Assembly (NCBI GenBank): GCA_020832905.1
Contig: JAJHRG010000002.1
Coordinates: 124,001 to 188,000 of the forward strand
DNA: 64,000 bases
DNA from: Thermoproteota archaeon
Lineage (GTDB): Archaea > Thermoproteota > Methanomethylicia > Methanomethylicales > Methanomethylicaceae
Direction of reading: 5' to 3'
Within the stretch, counting starts at the first letter, position 1. Every line of letters begins with the position of its first letter. Made by a program: the position numbers and the translations under genes. Shown one piece after another: positions 1-10,126 of the stretch. The notes under the pieces were generated by a model, which had not been told where the DNA came from, did not search any database, and saw nothing but the letters and a program-made list of their open reading frames with translations.

Positions 1-2
1 TA

Positions 3-683
3 GATCATCCACCAAGAGAAGAATGTGAAAGAAAATTAATTAAAATTCTTAATGAAGTTATTGAAGGAGGAGGAAGAGTTTTAATTCCTGCATTTTCAGT
101 AGGAAGAACTCAAGAAATTTTATGTGTTTTAAAAAAACATAATTTCAAATATCCAGTAGTAATAGATGGAATGAGTAGAGCAGCTACAAAAATTATAGCA
201 AAATGGCCAAATGAATTAAGAGATTATAAACTATTAAAAAGTGCTATGTCAAAAGCTTTTTGGATAAAAGGTCAAAAAGATAGAGATAGAGTACTAAAAA
301 GACCATGTGTTATAATAACTTCATCTGGAATGCTAACAGGAGGAGCATCAGCATATTATATGGATATTATGAGAAATAATGAAAAAGATTGTGTAGTATT
401 AGTATCATATCAAATTCCTGGTACTCCTGGAAGAACTTTATTAGATGAAAAAGTATATGGATTAAATAAAGAAAAAGTAAAATGTAGAGTAGAGTGGATT
501 GATTTTTCATCTCATTGTGGAAGAAGTGAATTATTAAAAATAATAAAATCACTTAAAGGAAATCCAGAAGTTTTATGTATTCATGGTGATGAAAATTCAT
601 GTGAAGGTTTGGCTAATGAAATAAAACAAGAAATAGGATTAAAAGCTTATGCACCTTCACCAGGTGAGTCATTTATTATCTGA
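3..683 (+). CDS. beta-CASP/metallo-beta-lactamase ribonuclease (aCPSF/RNase J-like), 5' truncated by the window edge
   Basis: Frame open from base 3 (DHPPREECERKLIKIL...GGGRVLIPAFSVGRTQEIL) into ORF 171..683; GRTQE, SSGMLTGG and SSHCGR motifs typical of beta-CASP nucleases. Confidence 0.85.
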   Translation, partial: DHPPREECERKLIKILNEVIEGGGRVLIPAFSVGRTQEILCVLKKHNFKYPVVIDGMSRAATKIIAKWPNELRDYKLLKSAMSKAFWIKGQKDRDRVLKRPCVIITSSGMLTGGASAYYMDIMRNNEKDCVVLVSYQIPGTPGRTLLDEKVYGLNKEKVKCRVEWIDFSSHCGRSELLKIIKSLKGNPEVLCIHGDENSCEGLANEIKQEIGLKAYAPSPGESFII

Positions 684-722
684 TAATATATTTAGAAAAA
701 TTTTTGAATTATAAGTAAAAAT

Positions 723-2213
723 CTATGGAGTCATAGCTTTGATTACAGGAGTAATTAAGGCTACTAAAGATTCAGGATATATACCTAATATAAATGAGAT
801 AAACATTAACATGAAGAGTGGTAATGTCATAGTAAGAGGTGCTTCTTTTACATTTTCTAATTCAGATGGTAAAGGTCCAAAGAATACTCTTATTACTGGC
901 CAGAATGTATATATAACAGTAAGAAATGTTGCAAATATTGCAACTAAAGCTACTATTAATCCCATAAAAGATCCTGCTTCCTTAAAAACTCCTACAAACA
1001 TTATCCATTCTCCTTGAAAACCACTAAGTGGTGGAAAAGCTGATAGTACCATAGAACCTAGAATACATAATGTTGCAGTTAATGGCATTTTTCTTGCTAA
1101 TCCTCCAAGTTTTCTCATATCTCTTATTCCTGTTTGACATAGAACAATACCTGCTACAGAGAATAAAACACATTTTCCTAATATATGGCTTAAGAAATAG
1201 AAAATACCACCTACTACCCCCATTACAGTTAAAGTTGCTATACCTAAAATAGAATAAGCAGTTTGGCTTATAGTAGAACAAGCATAAAGACGTTTCATAT
1301 CATCTTGAGCTATTGATAAGAAACCTCCATATATCATAGTTATAATTGCAATAATTAGAAGTGGTATACTGAAGATCTTAAATACTGAAAATAATTCGCC
1401 ATATAATAATCTTACAATAACATAATTACCTAAACCTACTATAGTAGCAATAATAGCTGCAATAGAAGTTGGATGTTCTCCATGAGCCCATGGTAACCAT
1501 ACATGAAAACCAAAAACTGCCATTTTAACTAACCAACCAACTAAAATAAAGAAACATACCCATATAGCAAAATTATTGCCAATTAAATTTCTTAAAGCAA
1601 ATACTTCAAAACTTCCAGTTCCAATATAAGCAAGAGTAATACCAATTAAAAACATTGCAGCTCCAATATGATTCCAAATAAAATACATCATTGCAATTCT
1701 ATGTCTATCTACATATCCAAATAAATCAATCATAATATAAGATGGTATAAGAGTTAATTCTGTAAATACATACATTTGAGCTAAATTTGTAGAAAGAGCT
1801 ACTCCAACTAAACCTACAGCAAATAATAAGTATATTGAGAAGTAAACAACATACATTCCCTTTCTCTCCTCTCCATAAAGTTGTTCTATTCTGTGTTCCA
1901 TATAATGTATAGAGTATAAGGCACAAGCAGCACAAATCATATTCATAATTAAAGCTACAGGTAAGCTAAGACCATCTGCTAAAAATCCAAATTTAATATT
2001 AAATAATGCTGTACTCCAGTAATATTCTTCATAATAAGGACCTATACCATTCCAAAGATCTATACCTATTTTTATCATTATTAAACTTGTATAAGTTAAT
2101 GTTGCAAAAGCAATCCATCCTAATCTTTTACCAAGATTACCAAGAAAAATAGATAAGAATGCAACTATTATAGGAACTAATATTACTTGAAGTAGAGGAT
2201 ATGGAATCATCAT
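723..2213 (-). CDS. NuoM/FpoM-like antiporter subunit of membrane-bound hydrogenase/complex-I-like complex
   Basis: 496 aa multi-TM; FTELTLIPSYIMI, HVWLPWAHGEHPTSIAAI; part of the contiguous J-K-N-L-M cluster. Confidence 0.85.
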   Translation of the reverse strand: MMIPYPLLQVILVPIIVAFLSIFLGNLGKRLGWIAFATLTYTSLIMIKIGIDLWNGIGPYYEEYYWSTALFNIKFGFLADGLSLPVALIMNMICAACALYSIHYMEHRIEQLYGEERKGMYVVYFSIYLLFAVGLVGVALSTNLAQMYVFTELTLIPSYIMIDLFGYVDRHRIAMMYFIWNHIGAAMFLIGITLAYIGTGSFEVFALRNLIGNNFAIWVCFFILVGWLVKMAVFGFHVWLPWAHGEHPTSIAAIIATIVGLGNYVIVRLLYGELFSVFKIFSIPLLIIAIITMIYGGFLSIAQDDMKRLYACSTISQTAYSILGIATLTVMGVVGGIFYFLSHILGKCVLFSVAGIVLCQTGIRDMRKLGGLARKMPLTATLCILGSMVLSAFPPLSGFQGEWIMFVGVFKEAGSFMGLIVALVAIFATFLTVIYTFWPVIRVFFGPLPSELENVKEAPLTMTLPLFMLMFISFILGIYPESLVALITPVIKAMTP

Positions 2214-2214
2214 T

Positions 2215-4230
2215 TCACATCACCCCAAATATTATGAATATGAACATAAGAAAAACTGCAAATATCATAATATAAATCATATTAATTGATAAAATACCTG
2301 TTTGAAGTTTTCTTATATTATTATTTATAAATTCAAAAAGCTTAGGAATACCTATGTTTAAACCATAATCCATTCCAGCTTCAATATATTTTGCTACTGG
2401 TTCTCTTGATGCTAATATGGGATATGCAAATATTTTATTAAAAGCACTATCAATATACCAACGATTCCATAAGAATTTATGAAATGCTTTTAATATACCA
2501 TACCTTTCAATTATACTAATTGAACTTAGTTTATTAGCAATATAAACATAATATGCAGGAAAACCACCAATTACTATCATAATAATAGAGAGAATTGTTG
2601 GAATAATACTTTCGTGAGCAATAGATAATGTGTGAAATTCTAATAAGTGAATATCATAAAATTCTTTAGCAAAAAATTCATGTAATAGATCCTTTATCCA
2701 TGGACCAACTATACCTATTATAACTGTTAGAATTGCTAAAATTCCATATGGAATTAACATAATCTTTGAGGCTTCTCCATGTTCATGATGTTTATTTGAA
2801 TTATTTTCATTTGGAGAATGGAATGTAATACCCATAAGTCTTATTACATAAAAGCTTGTAACTGCTACAGTTAAAACAGAAAGAATGAATATCCAATATT
2901 GTCCACTTATATAGCATGAAGATAAAATTCCTTCTTTACTCCAAAAACCTGAAAGTGGAGGAATACCAATTAAAGCTAATGAAGAAATCCACATAAATAT
3001 CCATGTAAATTTCATAGTCTTTGGAGATAATTTCATATCTGTTATGTATATTGAACCTGAGGCATGAATTAATACACCAGCACAAAGGAATAAAGCTGCT
3101 TTGAATATACCATGATTTATTAAGTGAAATATTGATGAAGTAAATCCTTCTATTAAAGTTTCAGAAGATATTCCAGCAATTCCCAATCCAAGCATCATAT
3201 ATCCTATAACACTCATTGTTGAATATGCTAATACTTTCTTAAGTTCAATAGCAACCATGGCTTGTGTAGCAGCAAGAAAAGCAGTAAATCCTCCAATAAT
3301 TGCAACTATTAAGAAGAAATTATATGCTTCTTTAATTCCTAAAATCCAAGTACCAAAGTAAAATATTGGTAAAACTCTTGCAACTAAGTAAACTCCAGCT
3401 TTTACCATTGTTGCAGCATGTATTAAAGCTGAAACTGGAGTAGGACCTGACATAGCTTCTGGTAACCATTCATGAAATGGGAATTGTGCTGATTTTGAAA
3501 ATGGACCACATAAGAATAATAGAATAGTAATAGTTAATAATCCAGGAGTTTTAGCAATTTCACTCATCCATATATTTACATTTTCATATAATTTCATAAA
3601 GCTAAATGTTCCTGAATATAAGTAAATAATTATTATACTAGCAAGTAAAGCAACATCTCCTAATGTTGTTACAAATAAAGCTTTTAATCCACATCTAGAT
3701 GGTTTTTGAAATGGATAAGGCTCAGGTCCACCTATCCAGTATTTTCTTTCATCACTATAGTAATGAGAAATAAGTGCAAAACTACAAAGACCTACAATCT
3801 TCCAACCAATAAAGAAGAATATTAAATTATTAGCTAATATCAAAATAAGCATTCCACCTACAAATAATGACATGAAGAACCAGTATCTATCCTCTCCTGG
3901 TTCTCCTTCCATATATTTGTATGAGTAAATCAATATTAGTAAGCTGAGAAAAGCAACTAAATTTGTAAGAATTATACTTAAATTATCAATTAATATAGCA
4001 AATTCTACATAATTTCCATCAGGAAGAGATAGCCATATACCACCAATTTCTTTATAGCCATGAATTGGTAATAATGGAAGCATAGTAATTGCCATAATAA
4101 AAGCAATAAATGTAAAGCTTATTGTTACTATGTATCTTTTCCTTCCAATTCTTTTTGGTAATAAATAATGAACTATTGAGCCAATAGTTGGCATAATCCA
4201 ACATAACCAAGGTGCTAAATCTATCATCAC
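2215..4230 (-). CDS. NuoL/FpoL-like antiporter subunit
   Basis: 671 aa; FFIGWKIVGLCSFALISHYY, QFPFHEWLPEAMSGPTPVSALIHAATMVKAGVYLVAR. Confidence 0.9.
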   Translation of the reverse strand: MMIDLAPWLCWIMPTIGSIVHYLLPKRIGRKRYIVTISFTFIAFIMAITMLPLLPIHGYKEIGGIWLSLPDGNYVEFAILIDNLSIILTNLVAFLSLLILIYSYKYMEGEPGEDRYWFFMSLFVGGMLILILANNLIFFFIGWKIVGLCSFALISHYYSDERKYWIGGPEPYPFQKPSRCGLKALFVTTLGDVALLASIIIIYLYSGTFSFMKLYENVNIWMSEIAKTPGLLTITILLFLCGPFSKSAQFPFHEWLPEAMSGPTPVSALIHAATMVKAGVYLVARVLPIFYFGTWILGIKEAYNFFLIVAIIGGFTAFLAATQAMVAIELKKVLAYSTMSVIGYMMLGLGIAGISSETLIEGFTSSIFHLINHGIFKAALFLCAGVLIHASGSIYITDMKLSPKTMKFTWIFMWISSLALIGIPPLSGFWSKEGILSSCYISGQYWIFILSVLTVAVTSFYVIRLMGITFHSPNENNSNKHHEHGEASKIMLIPYGILAILTVIIGIVGPWIKDLLHEFFAKEFYDIHLLEFHTLSIAHESIIPTILSIIMIVIGGFPAYYVYIANKLSSISIIERYGILKAFHKFLWNRWYIDSAFNKIFAYPILASREPVAKYIEAGMDYGLNIGIPKLFEFINNNIRKLQTGILSINMIYIMIFAVFLMFIFIIFGVM

Positions 4231-5636
4231 ATAACACCTCTTAATAATTCATATGCAGCACTTTTAGCATAATTCATTAAACCATCAGGCCAAATTCCAA
4301 AGACTATAATTAAAATTGCTAATGATACAAGTGGAATTAACATAATAATTGGACCTTCTTTTACTTTTTTAATATTTTCTAAGGTTATTGGCTGAAGGAA
4401 TGCTTTTAATATTCTTAAATAATAAGCAGCAGATATTATACTATTAATAATTATACAAATACCAAGCCAAATCATATTAACTTCTATTGATGCTAATATT
4501 ATAGTTAATTCACTTATAAAACCATTTAATGGAGGCATTCCAGATAATGCAAATAATGATATAAATAATGTTGTTGTGGTAATTGGCATTCTTCTTCCAA
4601 CACCTAACATTTCTCTCATATCTCTAGTTTCTAATTGATAAAGTATTACTCCTGAGCAAAGAAATGCTAAGCCTTTCATTATAGCATGATTAAATATATG
4701 CATTAAAGCACCTGTAAGTCCAAGAATAGTACCAGTTGAAATACCTGCTAACATATATCCTATATGAGCTATAGTTGAATATGCAAGTAATCTCTTTATA
4801 TCAGTTTGAAGTAATGGAGTTAAATTACCAATAAACATTGTAAATATACTTAAGATAGCAATTACTTCTAACCATTTAATACATGAAAATATTGAAAATC
4901 CTATTCTACAAATTGCATAAACTCCTGTTTCTACAACAACACCAGAAAGCATTGCAGATATAGGAGATGGAGCAGCAGAATGTGCATCAGGAAGCCATGT
5001 ATGAAGAGGAAATATTGCACTTTTTACTCCAAGACCAATAAATACAAAAATTGATGCTATATAGACCCAAATATTTGGTTCTGTAAGAATTCTAGATATT
5101 TCAGTAAAACTCAATGTTCCACACATACCATAGATTAATGACATTCCAAATAATATAGAAGCAGAACCTGCTGAGCTCATTATTAAGTATTTAAATGAGG
5201 CTTCAATAGGTTCCCATTTTTCTTTTCTAAAAGCAACTAATGTATATGAAGAAATACACATCATTTCCCAAAATACAAAAAATGTAAAGAAATCACTAGC
5301 AAAAACCGCTCCAATCATACCAATTATCATTAATATTAATAAAGTATAAAATAATGGAATACCAGTATCTCTTTCTAAATATTTCATAGAAAATATAGAA
5401 GCAAAAATTCCTAGCATTAAAAATGTTATAGCCATGAAGCCACTTAATTGATCAATTGAAAATTGTGAAATTTTAATTGGGAATTTCATTAATAAAACTT
5501 GCCATAAAGCTATTGCTAAACCTATAGTAGTATATATTCCACATAAATATGGTCTTTTTATTTTTTCACATAACCATCCTAAAATTGGTGTAGTTATAGC
5601 AAAGAATAGTAATAAATCAATTATTGGAGCTATCAT
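4227..5636 (-). CDS. NuoN/MrpD-like antiporter subunit
   Basis: 469 aa; FPLHTWLPDAHSAAPSPISAMLSGVVVETGVYAICR. Confidence 0.85.
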   Translation of the reverse strand: MIAPIIDLLLFFAITTPILGWLCEKIKRPYLCGIYTTIGLAIALWQVLLMKFPIKISQFSIDQLSGFMAITFLMLGIFASIFSMKYLERDTGIPLFYTLLILMIIGMIGAVFASDFFTFFVFWEMMCISSYTLVAFRKEKWEPIEASFKYLIMSSAGSASILFGMSLIYGMCGTLSFTEISRILTEPNIWVYIASIFVFIGLGVKSAIFPLHTWLPDAHSAAPSPISAMLSGVVVETGVYAICRIGFSIFSCIKWLEVIAILSIFTMFIGNLTPLLQTDIKRLLAYSTIAHIGYMLAGISTGTILGLTGALMHIFNHAIMKGLAFLCSGVILYQLETRDMREMLGVGRRMPITTTTLFISLFALSGMPPLNGFISELTIILASIEVNMIWLGICIIINSIISAAYYLRILKAFLQPITLENIKKVKEGPIIMLIPLVSLAILIIVFGIWPDGLMNYAKSAAYELLRGVM

Positions 5637-5638
5637 AT

Positions 5639-5941
5639 TTATCCTCTCAATCTTCTTAATTCTCTAACATCAAGAGTACCATAATGACGATAAGCATATA
5701 CTAAGATTACAATTGCTACTGCTGTTACTGAAGCTGCAATACCAATAGAAATAGTAACAACAGAAAGAGGTAATAAATCAATAAATCCAGATATATTTCT
5801 AGAAAAAGCTATAAAATTAAAATTAGCAGCATTGATGAGAATTTCTATTCCTAAAAGCAATCTTATCATATTTCTTTTTGTAACAAGACAATAGATCCCA
5901 ATAGCATATAATACTAAAGAGAACATTATGTAAATATTCAT
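5639..5941 (-). CDS. NuoK/FpoK-like subunit
   Basis: 100 aa, 3 TM, LLGIEILINAANFNFIAF. Confidence 0.85.
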   Translation of the reverse strand: MNIYIMFSLVLYAIGIYCLVTKRNMIRLLLGIEILINAANFNFIAFSRNISGFIDLLPLSVVTISIGIAASVTAVAIVILVYAYRHYGTLDVRELRRLRG

Positions 5942-6204
5942 TTTTCTTTTACCTCCTTTCTAAAAATAGTAATACATGAAATAGCTGCAACAAACATTAA
6001 AAATGCTTGAGCAATAAGATCTTGAGCTCTTTTCTCCCATAAGAATTGACTATATTCTTTCATAGGTTCTAATTCAATACTTACAAAATGAGAATAATCT
6101 TTTGGATTTTGAAAAGAAGGAAATGGAATATTTTCTAGACTATAAATTACTAAGAAAATAAATATTATTGTAACTATTAATCCAAATATTGATATTTTAT
6201 CCAT
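5938..6204 (-). CDS. NuoJ-like subunit, C-terminal half (split J); start corrected from ORF track to ATG at 6204
   Basis: MDKISIFGLIV...; upstream 50 aa of the called 138-aa ORF overlap the upstream gene out of frame; start overlaps upstream stop by 1 nt. Confidence 0.7.
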   Translation of the reverse strand: MDKISIFGLIVTIIFIFLVIYSLENIPFPSFQNPKDYSHFVSIELEPMKEYSQFLWEKRAQDLIAQAFLMFVAAISCITIFRKEVKEK

Positions 6205-6452
6205 TATTTCCTCTCCTCTTTTAATGATGTTAAGGTAATGGCAGCAATAAATAATGCTACAATACCACCTGCATATACAAGAATTTGATAAATAGCAATA
6301 TAATGAGCTCCTAAAAGCCAATAAAGAATTCCAATACAAATACACATAGCACAAAAAGATAAAACTGCATATAATAACTTCTTAACTTCAACTGTTCCTA
6401 TGGCGAAAATAATTGTAAGTAGCATTAATGCAATCTGAAGTTCTTCGTTCAT
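6204..6452 (-). CDS. NuoJ-like subunit, N-terminal half
   Basis: 82 aa; YIAIYQILVYAGGIVALFIAAITLTS typical of NuoJ. Confidence 0.8.
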   Translation of the reverse strand: MNEELQIALMLLTIIFAIGTVEVKKLLYAVLSFCAMCICIGILYWLLGAHYIAIYQILVYAGGIVALFIAAITLTSLKEERK

Positions 6453-6524
6453 TGGATTCTCCCTACAAAAAACTTATATTAGTAGGTTATATATAAAAAT
6501 TTTAGTATTCATTCAGGTGAGTAT

Positions 6525-6842
6525 ATGAATATTGTCATTGCAATAGTAGTAGCACTAGTAATAATATTATCGATATTTTTCATTGGAAAGAAATTTTCTC
6601 AAAAACAAAAATATGATAAAGAAAAGTTTTTACCTTATGCTTGTGGAGAAGATTTACCAGTAGAAGAAGTAAGAATTAATTTAGAGAAGTTTCTTATTTT
6701 TGCTCTTTACTTCTTAATTTTTGATGTAATAACATATATTATTGCAGTTTCCTTCTTTGAAAGAGGAATTCTTCCTGCTATATATTCAATTATAGCTTTA
6801 GCTTCAGTATTAGTACTTATATTTGGAGGATGGCATAAATAA
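6525..6842 (+). CDS. NuoA/FpoA-like subunit
   Basis: 105 aa; YACGEDLPVEEVRINLEKFLIFALYFLIFDVITYIIA resembles the NuoA core. Confidence 0.8.
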   Translation: MNIVIAIVVALVIILSIFFIGKKFSQKQKYDKEKFLPYACGEDLPVEEVRINLEKFLIFALYFLIFDVITYIIAVSFFERGILPAIYSIIALASVLVLIFGGWHK

Positions 6843-7261
6843 TGTCAATAAAAAAATGGGCAAGAATAAGATCTCCATGGCTTATACACTTTAATACTGG
6901 AGGATGTAATGGTTGTGATATTGAATTTGTTGCAGCTATTACTCCAAGATATGATGTAGAAAGATTTGGAATTTTACTTAAAGGAACTCCTAGACAAGCT
7001 GATATACTTGCTGTAACAGGACCAATAACTATGCAAGTAGCTCATAGAGTTTTAAGAGTTTATAAACAAATGCCAGAACCAAAATTTGTTGTTGCAATAG
7101 GAACTTGTGCTACAAGTGGAGGAGCATTTAAAGATTGCTATAGTGTATATGGAGGAGTTGATACAATATTACCTGTAGATGTATATATTCCAGGATGTCC
7201 TCCAAAACCTGAAGCAATAATAAATGGAATTATTAAGCTTATAGAAAAAATAAAAAGGTGA
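6842..7261 (+). CDS. group-4 [NiFe] hydrogenase small subunit / NuoB-like
   Basis: 139 aa; NTGGCNGCDIEFVAAITPRYDVERFGI, GTCATSGG, PGCPPKPE. Confidence 0.9.
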   Translation: MSIKKWARIRSPWLIHFNTGGCNGCDIEFVAAITPRYDVERFGILLKGTPRQADILAVTGPITMQVAHRVLRVYKQMPEPKFVVAIGTCATSGGAFKDCYSVYGGVDTILPVDVYIPGCPPKPEAIINGIIKLIEKIKR

Positions 7262-7265
7262 AAAA

Positions 7266-7718
7266 ATGGAAGATCTTATTAAGAAAATTGAATCTTTTGG
7301 AGTTTTAGAATTTAAAAGACCAAAAGAAAGAAGAATTTTTATTCGGATAAAATCTGAATTCTTAAGGGATTTAATTTCATTTTTAATTAAAGAATATGAT
7401 TTAAGACATTTATCTACAATAACAGGAATAGATTTAGGAGAAGAAATAGAATTACTATATCATTTCGCATATAAACATTCAATTGAAATAACAATAGGAA
7501 TAAAAGTTCCAAAATCATCATTAAAAGTTCCTACAATTACAGATCTTATACCTGGTGCAATATTTTATGAAAAAGAAGTTCATGATATGTTAGGAGTAGT
7601 ATTTGAAGGTCATCCTGATTTATCTCCATTAATATTACCTGAAAATTGGCCAGAAGGTGTTCATCCATTAAGAAAAGATTATAGTATTGAAAAACTTAAG
7701 GAGTTGATTAAAAAATGA
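7266..7718 (+). CDS. NuoC-like subunit (30 kDa family)
   Basis: 150 aa; LIPGAIFYEKEVHDMLGVVFEGHPDLSPLILPENWPEGVHPLRKDY. Confidence 0.9.
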   Translation: MEDLIKKIESFGVLEFKRPKERRIFIRIKSEFLRDLISFLIKEYDLRHLSTITGIDLGEEIELLYHFAYKHSIEITIGIKVPKSSLKVPTITDLIPGAIFYEKEVHDMLGVVFEGHPDLSPLILPENWPEGVHPLRKDYSIEKLKELIKK

Positions 7719-8827
7719 GATATGGAACTACTATTAAAGTACCTTTTGGTCCACAACATCCAGCACTTAAAGAACCTGAATACTTTTTATTTGAAGTAGA
7801 AGGAGATTTTGTAGTAAATGTAAAACCAAGAATAGGATATGTACATAGAGGACTTGAAAAAGCTTTTGAAAATAATACTTACATGCATGGTTTATATCTT
7901 GCTGAAAGAATTTGTGGTATATGCTCTCATGCACATACAGTAGCTTTTACACAAGCAGTAGAAGGATTAGTCTCTTTAGAAATACCTCAAAGAGCACAGT
8001 ATATAAGATTAATAATGGCAGAATTAGAAAGACTTCATAGTCATTCCTTATGGGTTGGTATTGTAGCTCATGAAGCTGGATTTGATACTATGTTTATGTA
8101 TTTATGGAGAGATAGAGAAATGATTATGGATTTAATGGAAGAAATTTCTGGTAATAGAGTTCTACATGCTATAAATACTATAGGAGGAGTAAGAAGAGAT
8201 ATAAATGATGAACAAGCTAATAAAATAAGAAAATACTTAGATAAATTTGAAGAAAATATAAAGAATTATATAAAGATTTTAGAAACTGAAAATACTTTTC
8301 TAAAGAGAACAGTAGGTGTTGGAATTTTAAAGCCAAGTGATGCTATAGCATTATGTGCTGTAGGACCAACTTTAAGAGCAAGTGGAATTAAAAATGATGT
8401 AAGAAAAGATGATCCTTATTTAGTATATGATGAAATACCTTTTGAAGTAATTACACATGATGGATGTGATGTTTTTGCAAGAACAATTGTAAGATGTGAA
8501 GAAATGCTTGAAAGTATAAAGATAATAAGATATGCTTTAGATCATATGCCAAAAGGTGAATTAAAAGTAAAAGCTCCAAGAACATTTCCTCCAAATGAAT
8601 CAATAGGAAGAGTAGAAGCACCAAGAGGTGAATTAATCCATTATACTAAATCAAATGGAACTTCTAAGCCTGAAAGATATAAAGTAAGAAGTCCAACACT
8701 TGGAAATTTAGCTTCAGTATGTAAAACTTTAATTGGTGCACATATTGCTGATATACCAATAATACTTGCAGGAATTGATCCATGTTTTTCATGTATGGAT
8801 AGAATTTTAATAAAAAAGAGGTCTTGA
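7715..8827 (+). CDS. group-4 [NiFe] hydrogenase large subunit (NuoD-like fold)
   Basis: 370 aa; both CxxC motifs present: ERICGICSHAH and DPCFSCMDR. Confidence 0.92.
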   Translation: MRYGTTIKVPFGPQHPALKEPEYFLFEVEGDFVVNVKPRIGYVHRGLEKAFENNTYMHGLYLAERICGICSHAHTVAFTQAVEGLVSLEIPQRAQYIRLIMAELERLHSHSLWVGIVAHEAGFDTMFMYLWRDREMIMDLMEEISGNRVLHAINTIGGVRRDINDEQANKIRKYLDKFEENIKNYIKILETENTFLKRTVGVGILKPSDAIALCAVGPTLRASGIKNDVRKDDPYLVYDEIPFEVITHDGCDVFARTIVRCEEMLESIKIIRYALDHMPKGELKVKAPRTFPPNESIGRVEAPRGELIHYTKSNGTSKPERYKVRSPTLGNLASVCKTLIGAHIADIPIILAGIDPCFSCMDRILIKKRS

Positions 8828-9777
8828 ATATGTTTGAGATAATATTTGAAATTATTAGCTTAATAGGATTTATAGTATTTATTATATTACTTGCATTTTT
8901 CTATGAATGGATAGATAGAAAATTTTATGCAAGAATTCAAAATAGATATGGACCACTTTATACAGGTCCTTCAGGAATTCTTCAACCAATTGCAGATTTT
9001 ATAAAATTATTATTAAAAGAAGATATTGTTCCAGAAGCAAGTGAAAAAAGAATATTTTCATTAATACCAATTGTTTATGTTTTACTACCAATTTTAGCAT
9101 TACTTATAATTCCTGTAAATGGTAAAGGAATTATAAGTTTTGAAGGAGATCTTATATTTTTAATGTTTTTATCTGCAATGATAACATTATCAGTATTTCT
9201 TGCTGGATGGAGTTCTGCATGTAATTTTAGTAGAATAGGAGGAATAAGAGCTGCTCTTCAAATGTTAAGCTATGAAATACCTTTTGGTTTATCACTTATA
9301 GGTCCTGCAATAGTAGCAAATTCATTATGTATTACAAAAATATCTGAATGGCAAATTGCTAATTCTACAGCATTTATACTTTTACAACCTATAGGATTTG
9401 CAGTAATTATGATTAGTTTATTAGCAGAATTAGAATTAATTCCTTTTGATGTTCCTGAAGCTGAAACAGAAATAGTTGCAGGCTGGACTACAGAATATGG
9501 AGGAGGAAGATATGCATTGATTAGACTTGGAAAAGATTTAGAGCTTGTTATGGCATCAATGTTAGTATCTTCATTATATCTTGGAGGAATTAGTCAAGTA
9601 TTTTTCATTCCACCTATAGTAATAGCTATTATAAAAAGTATAGTAATACTATTGTTAATGTCTCTTATAAGAGCATTATTTGCAAGATATAGAATAGATC
9701 AAGTTATTTCAGGTATGTGGAAATATTTATTTCCACTAATGATATTACAAATCATAATTATACAATTTATAGGGTGA
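8824..9777 (+). CDS. NuoH/EchB-like membrane subunit
   Basis: 317 aa; RIQNRYGPLYTGPSGILQPIADFIKLLLKED, ELIPFDVPEAETEIVAGWTTEYGG. Confidence 0.92.
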   Translation: MNMFEIIFEIISLIGFIVFIILLAFFYEWIDRKFYARIQNRYGPLYTGPSGILQPIADFIKLLLKEDIVPEASEKRIFSLIPIVYVLLPILALLIIPVNGKGIISFEGDLIFLMFLSAMITLSVFLAGWSSACNFSRIGGIRAALQMLSYEIPFGLSLIGPAIVANSLCITKISEWQIANSTAFILLQPIGFAVIMISLLAELELIPFDVPEAETEIVAGWTTEYGGGRYALIRLGKDLELVMASMLVSSLYLGGISQVFFIPPIVIAIIKSIVILLLMSLIRALFARYRIDQVISGMWKYLFPLMILQIIIIQFIG

Positions 9778-9781
9778 AAAT

Positions 9782-10126
9782 ATGAGTCTCTTTAAAGAGG
9801 CAATAAAGCAAATTCCTAAAAAACCTGTAACAATAAAATATCCATTTGAGCCTGGCATTATTCCTCCTGGATTAAGAGGATTACCTATTTGGGATATGAG
9901 TAAATGTATATTATGTGTATTATGTCAAAATGCATGTCCAGTATCTGCAATAAAAATGATTCCAAAAGGACCTGATGCTGGAATTATTTATGATCTTAGT
10001 AGATGTATTTTTTGTGCTGAATGTGCTGATGCATGTCCAAAGAAGGCAATTACTATTACAAATAAGTTTGAATTAGCAACAACATCAAAATCAGAACTTA
10101 TTTTTCACTATAAAAAATCTCAATAA
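9782..10126 (+). CDS. NuoI-like polyferredoxin subunit
   Basis: 114 aa; two CxxCxxCxxxCP 4Fe-4S motifs. Confidence 0.9.
   Translation: MSLFKEAIKQIPKKPVTIKYPFEPGIIPPGLRGLPIWDMSKCILCVLCQNACPVSAIKMIPKGPDAGIIYDLSRCIFCAECADACPKKAITITNKFELATTSKSELIFHYKKSQ

Noticed and set aside
367-552. Minus-strand ORF of 61 aa
   Set aside because: Antisense to the conserved beta-CASP nuclease; low-complexity composition from AT-rich codons
739-1935. Plus and minus shadow ORFs (739..1017, 1024..1281, 1070..1252, 1726..1935)
   Set aside because: Overlap the clearly conserved NuoM-like gene in other frames
4052-4237. 61-aa minus ORF
   Set aside because: Alternative frame of the NuoL-like gene
7715-8827. Calling the cluster a plain F420H2 dehydrogenase/complex I (fpoD/nuoD)
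   Set aside because: Both Ni-binding CxxC motifs are intact in the large subunit, so hydrogenase is the better call
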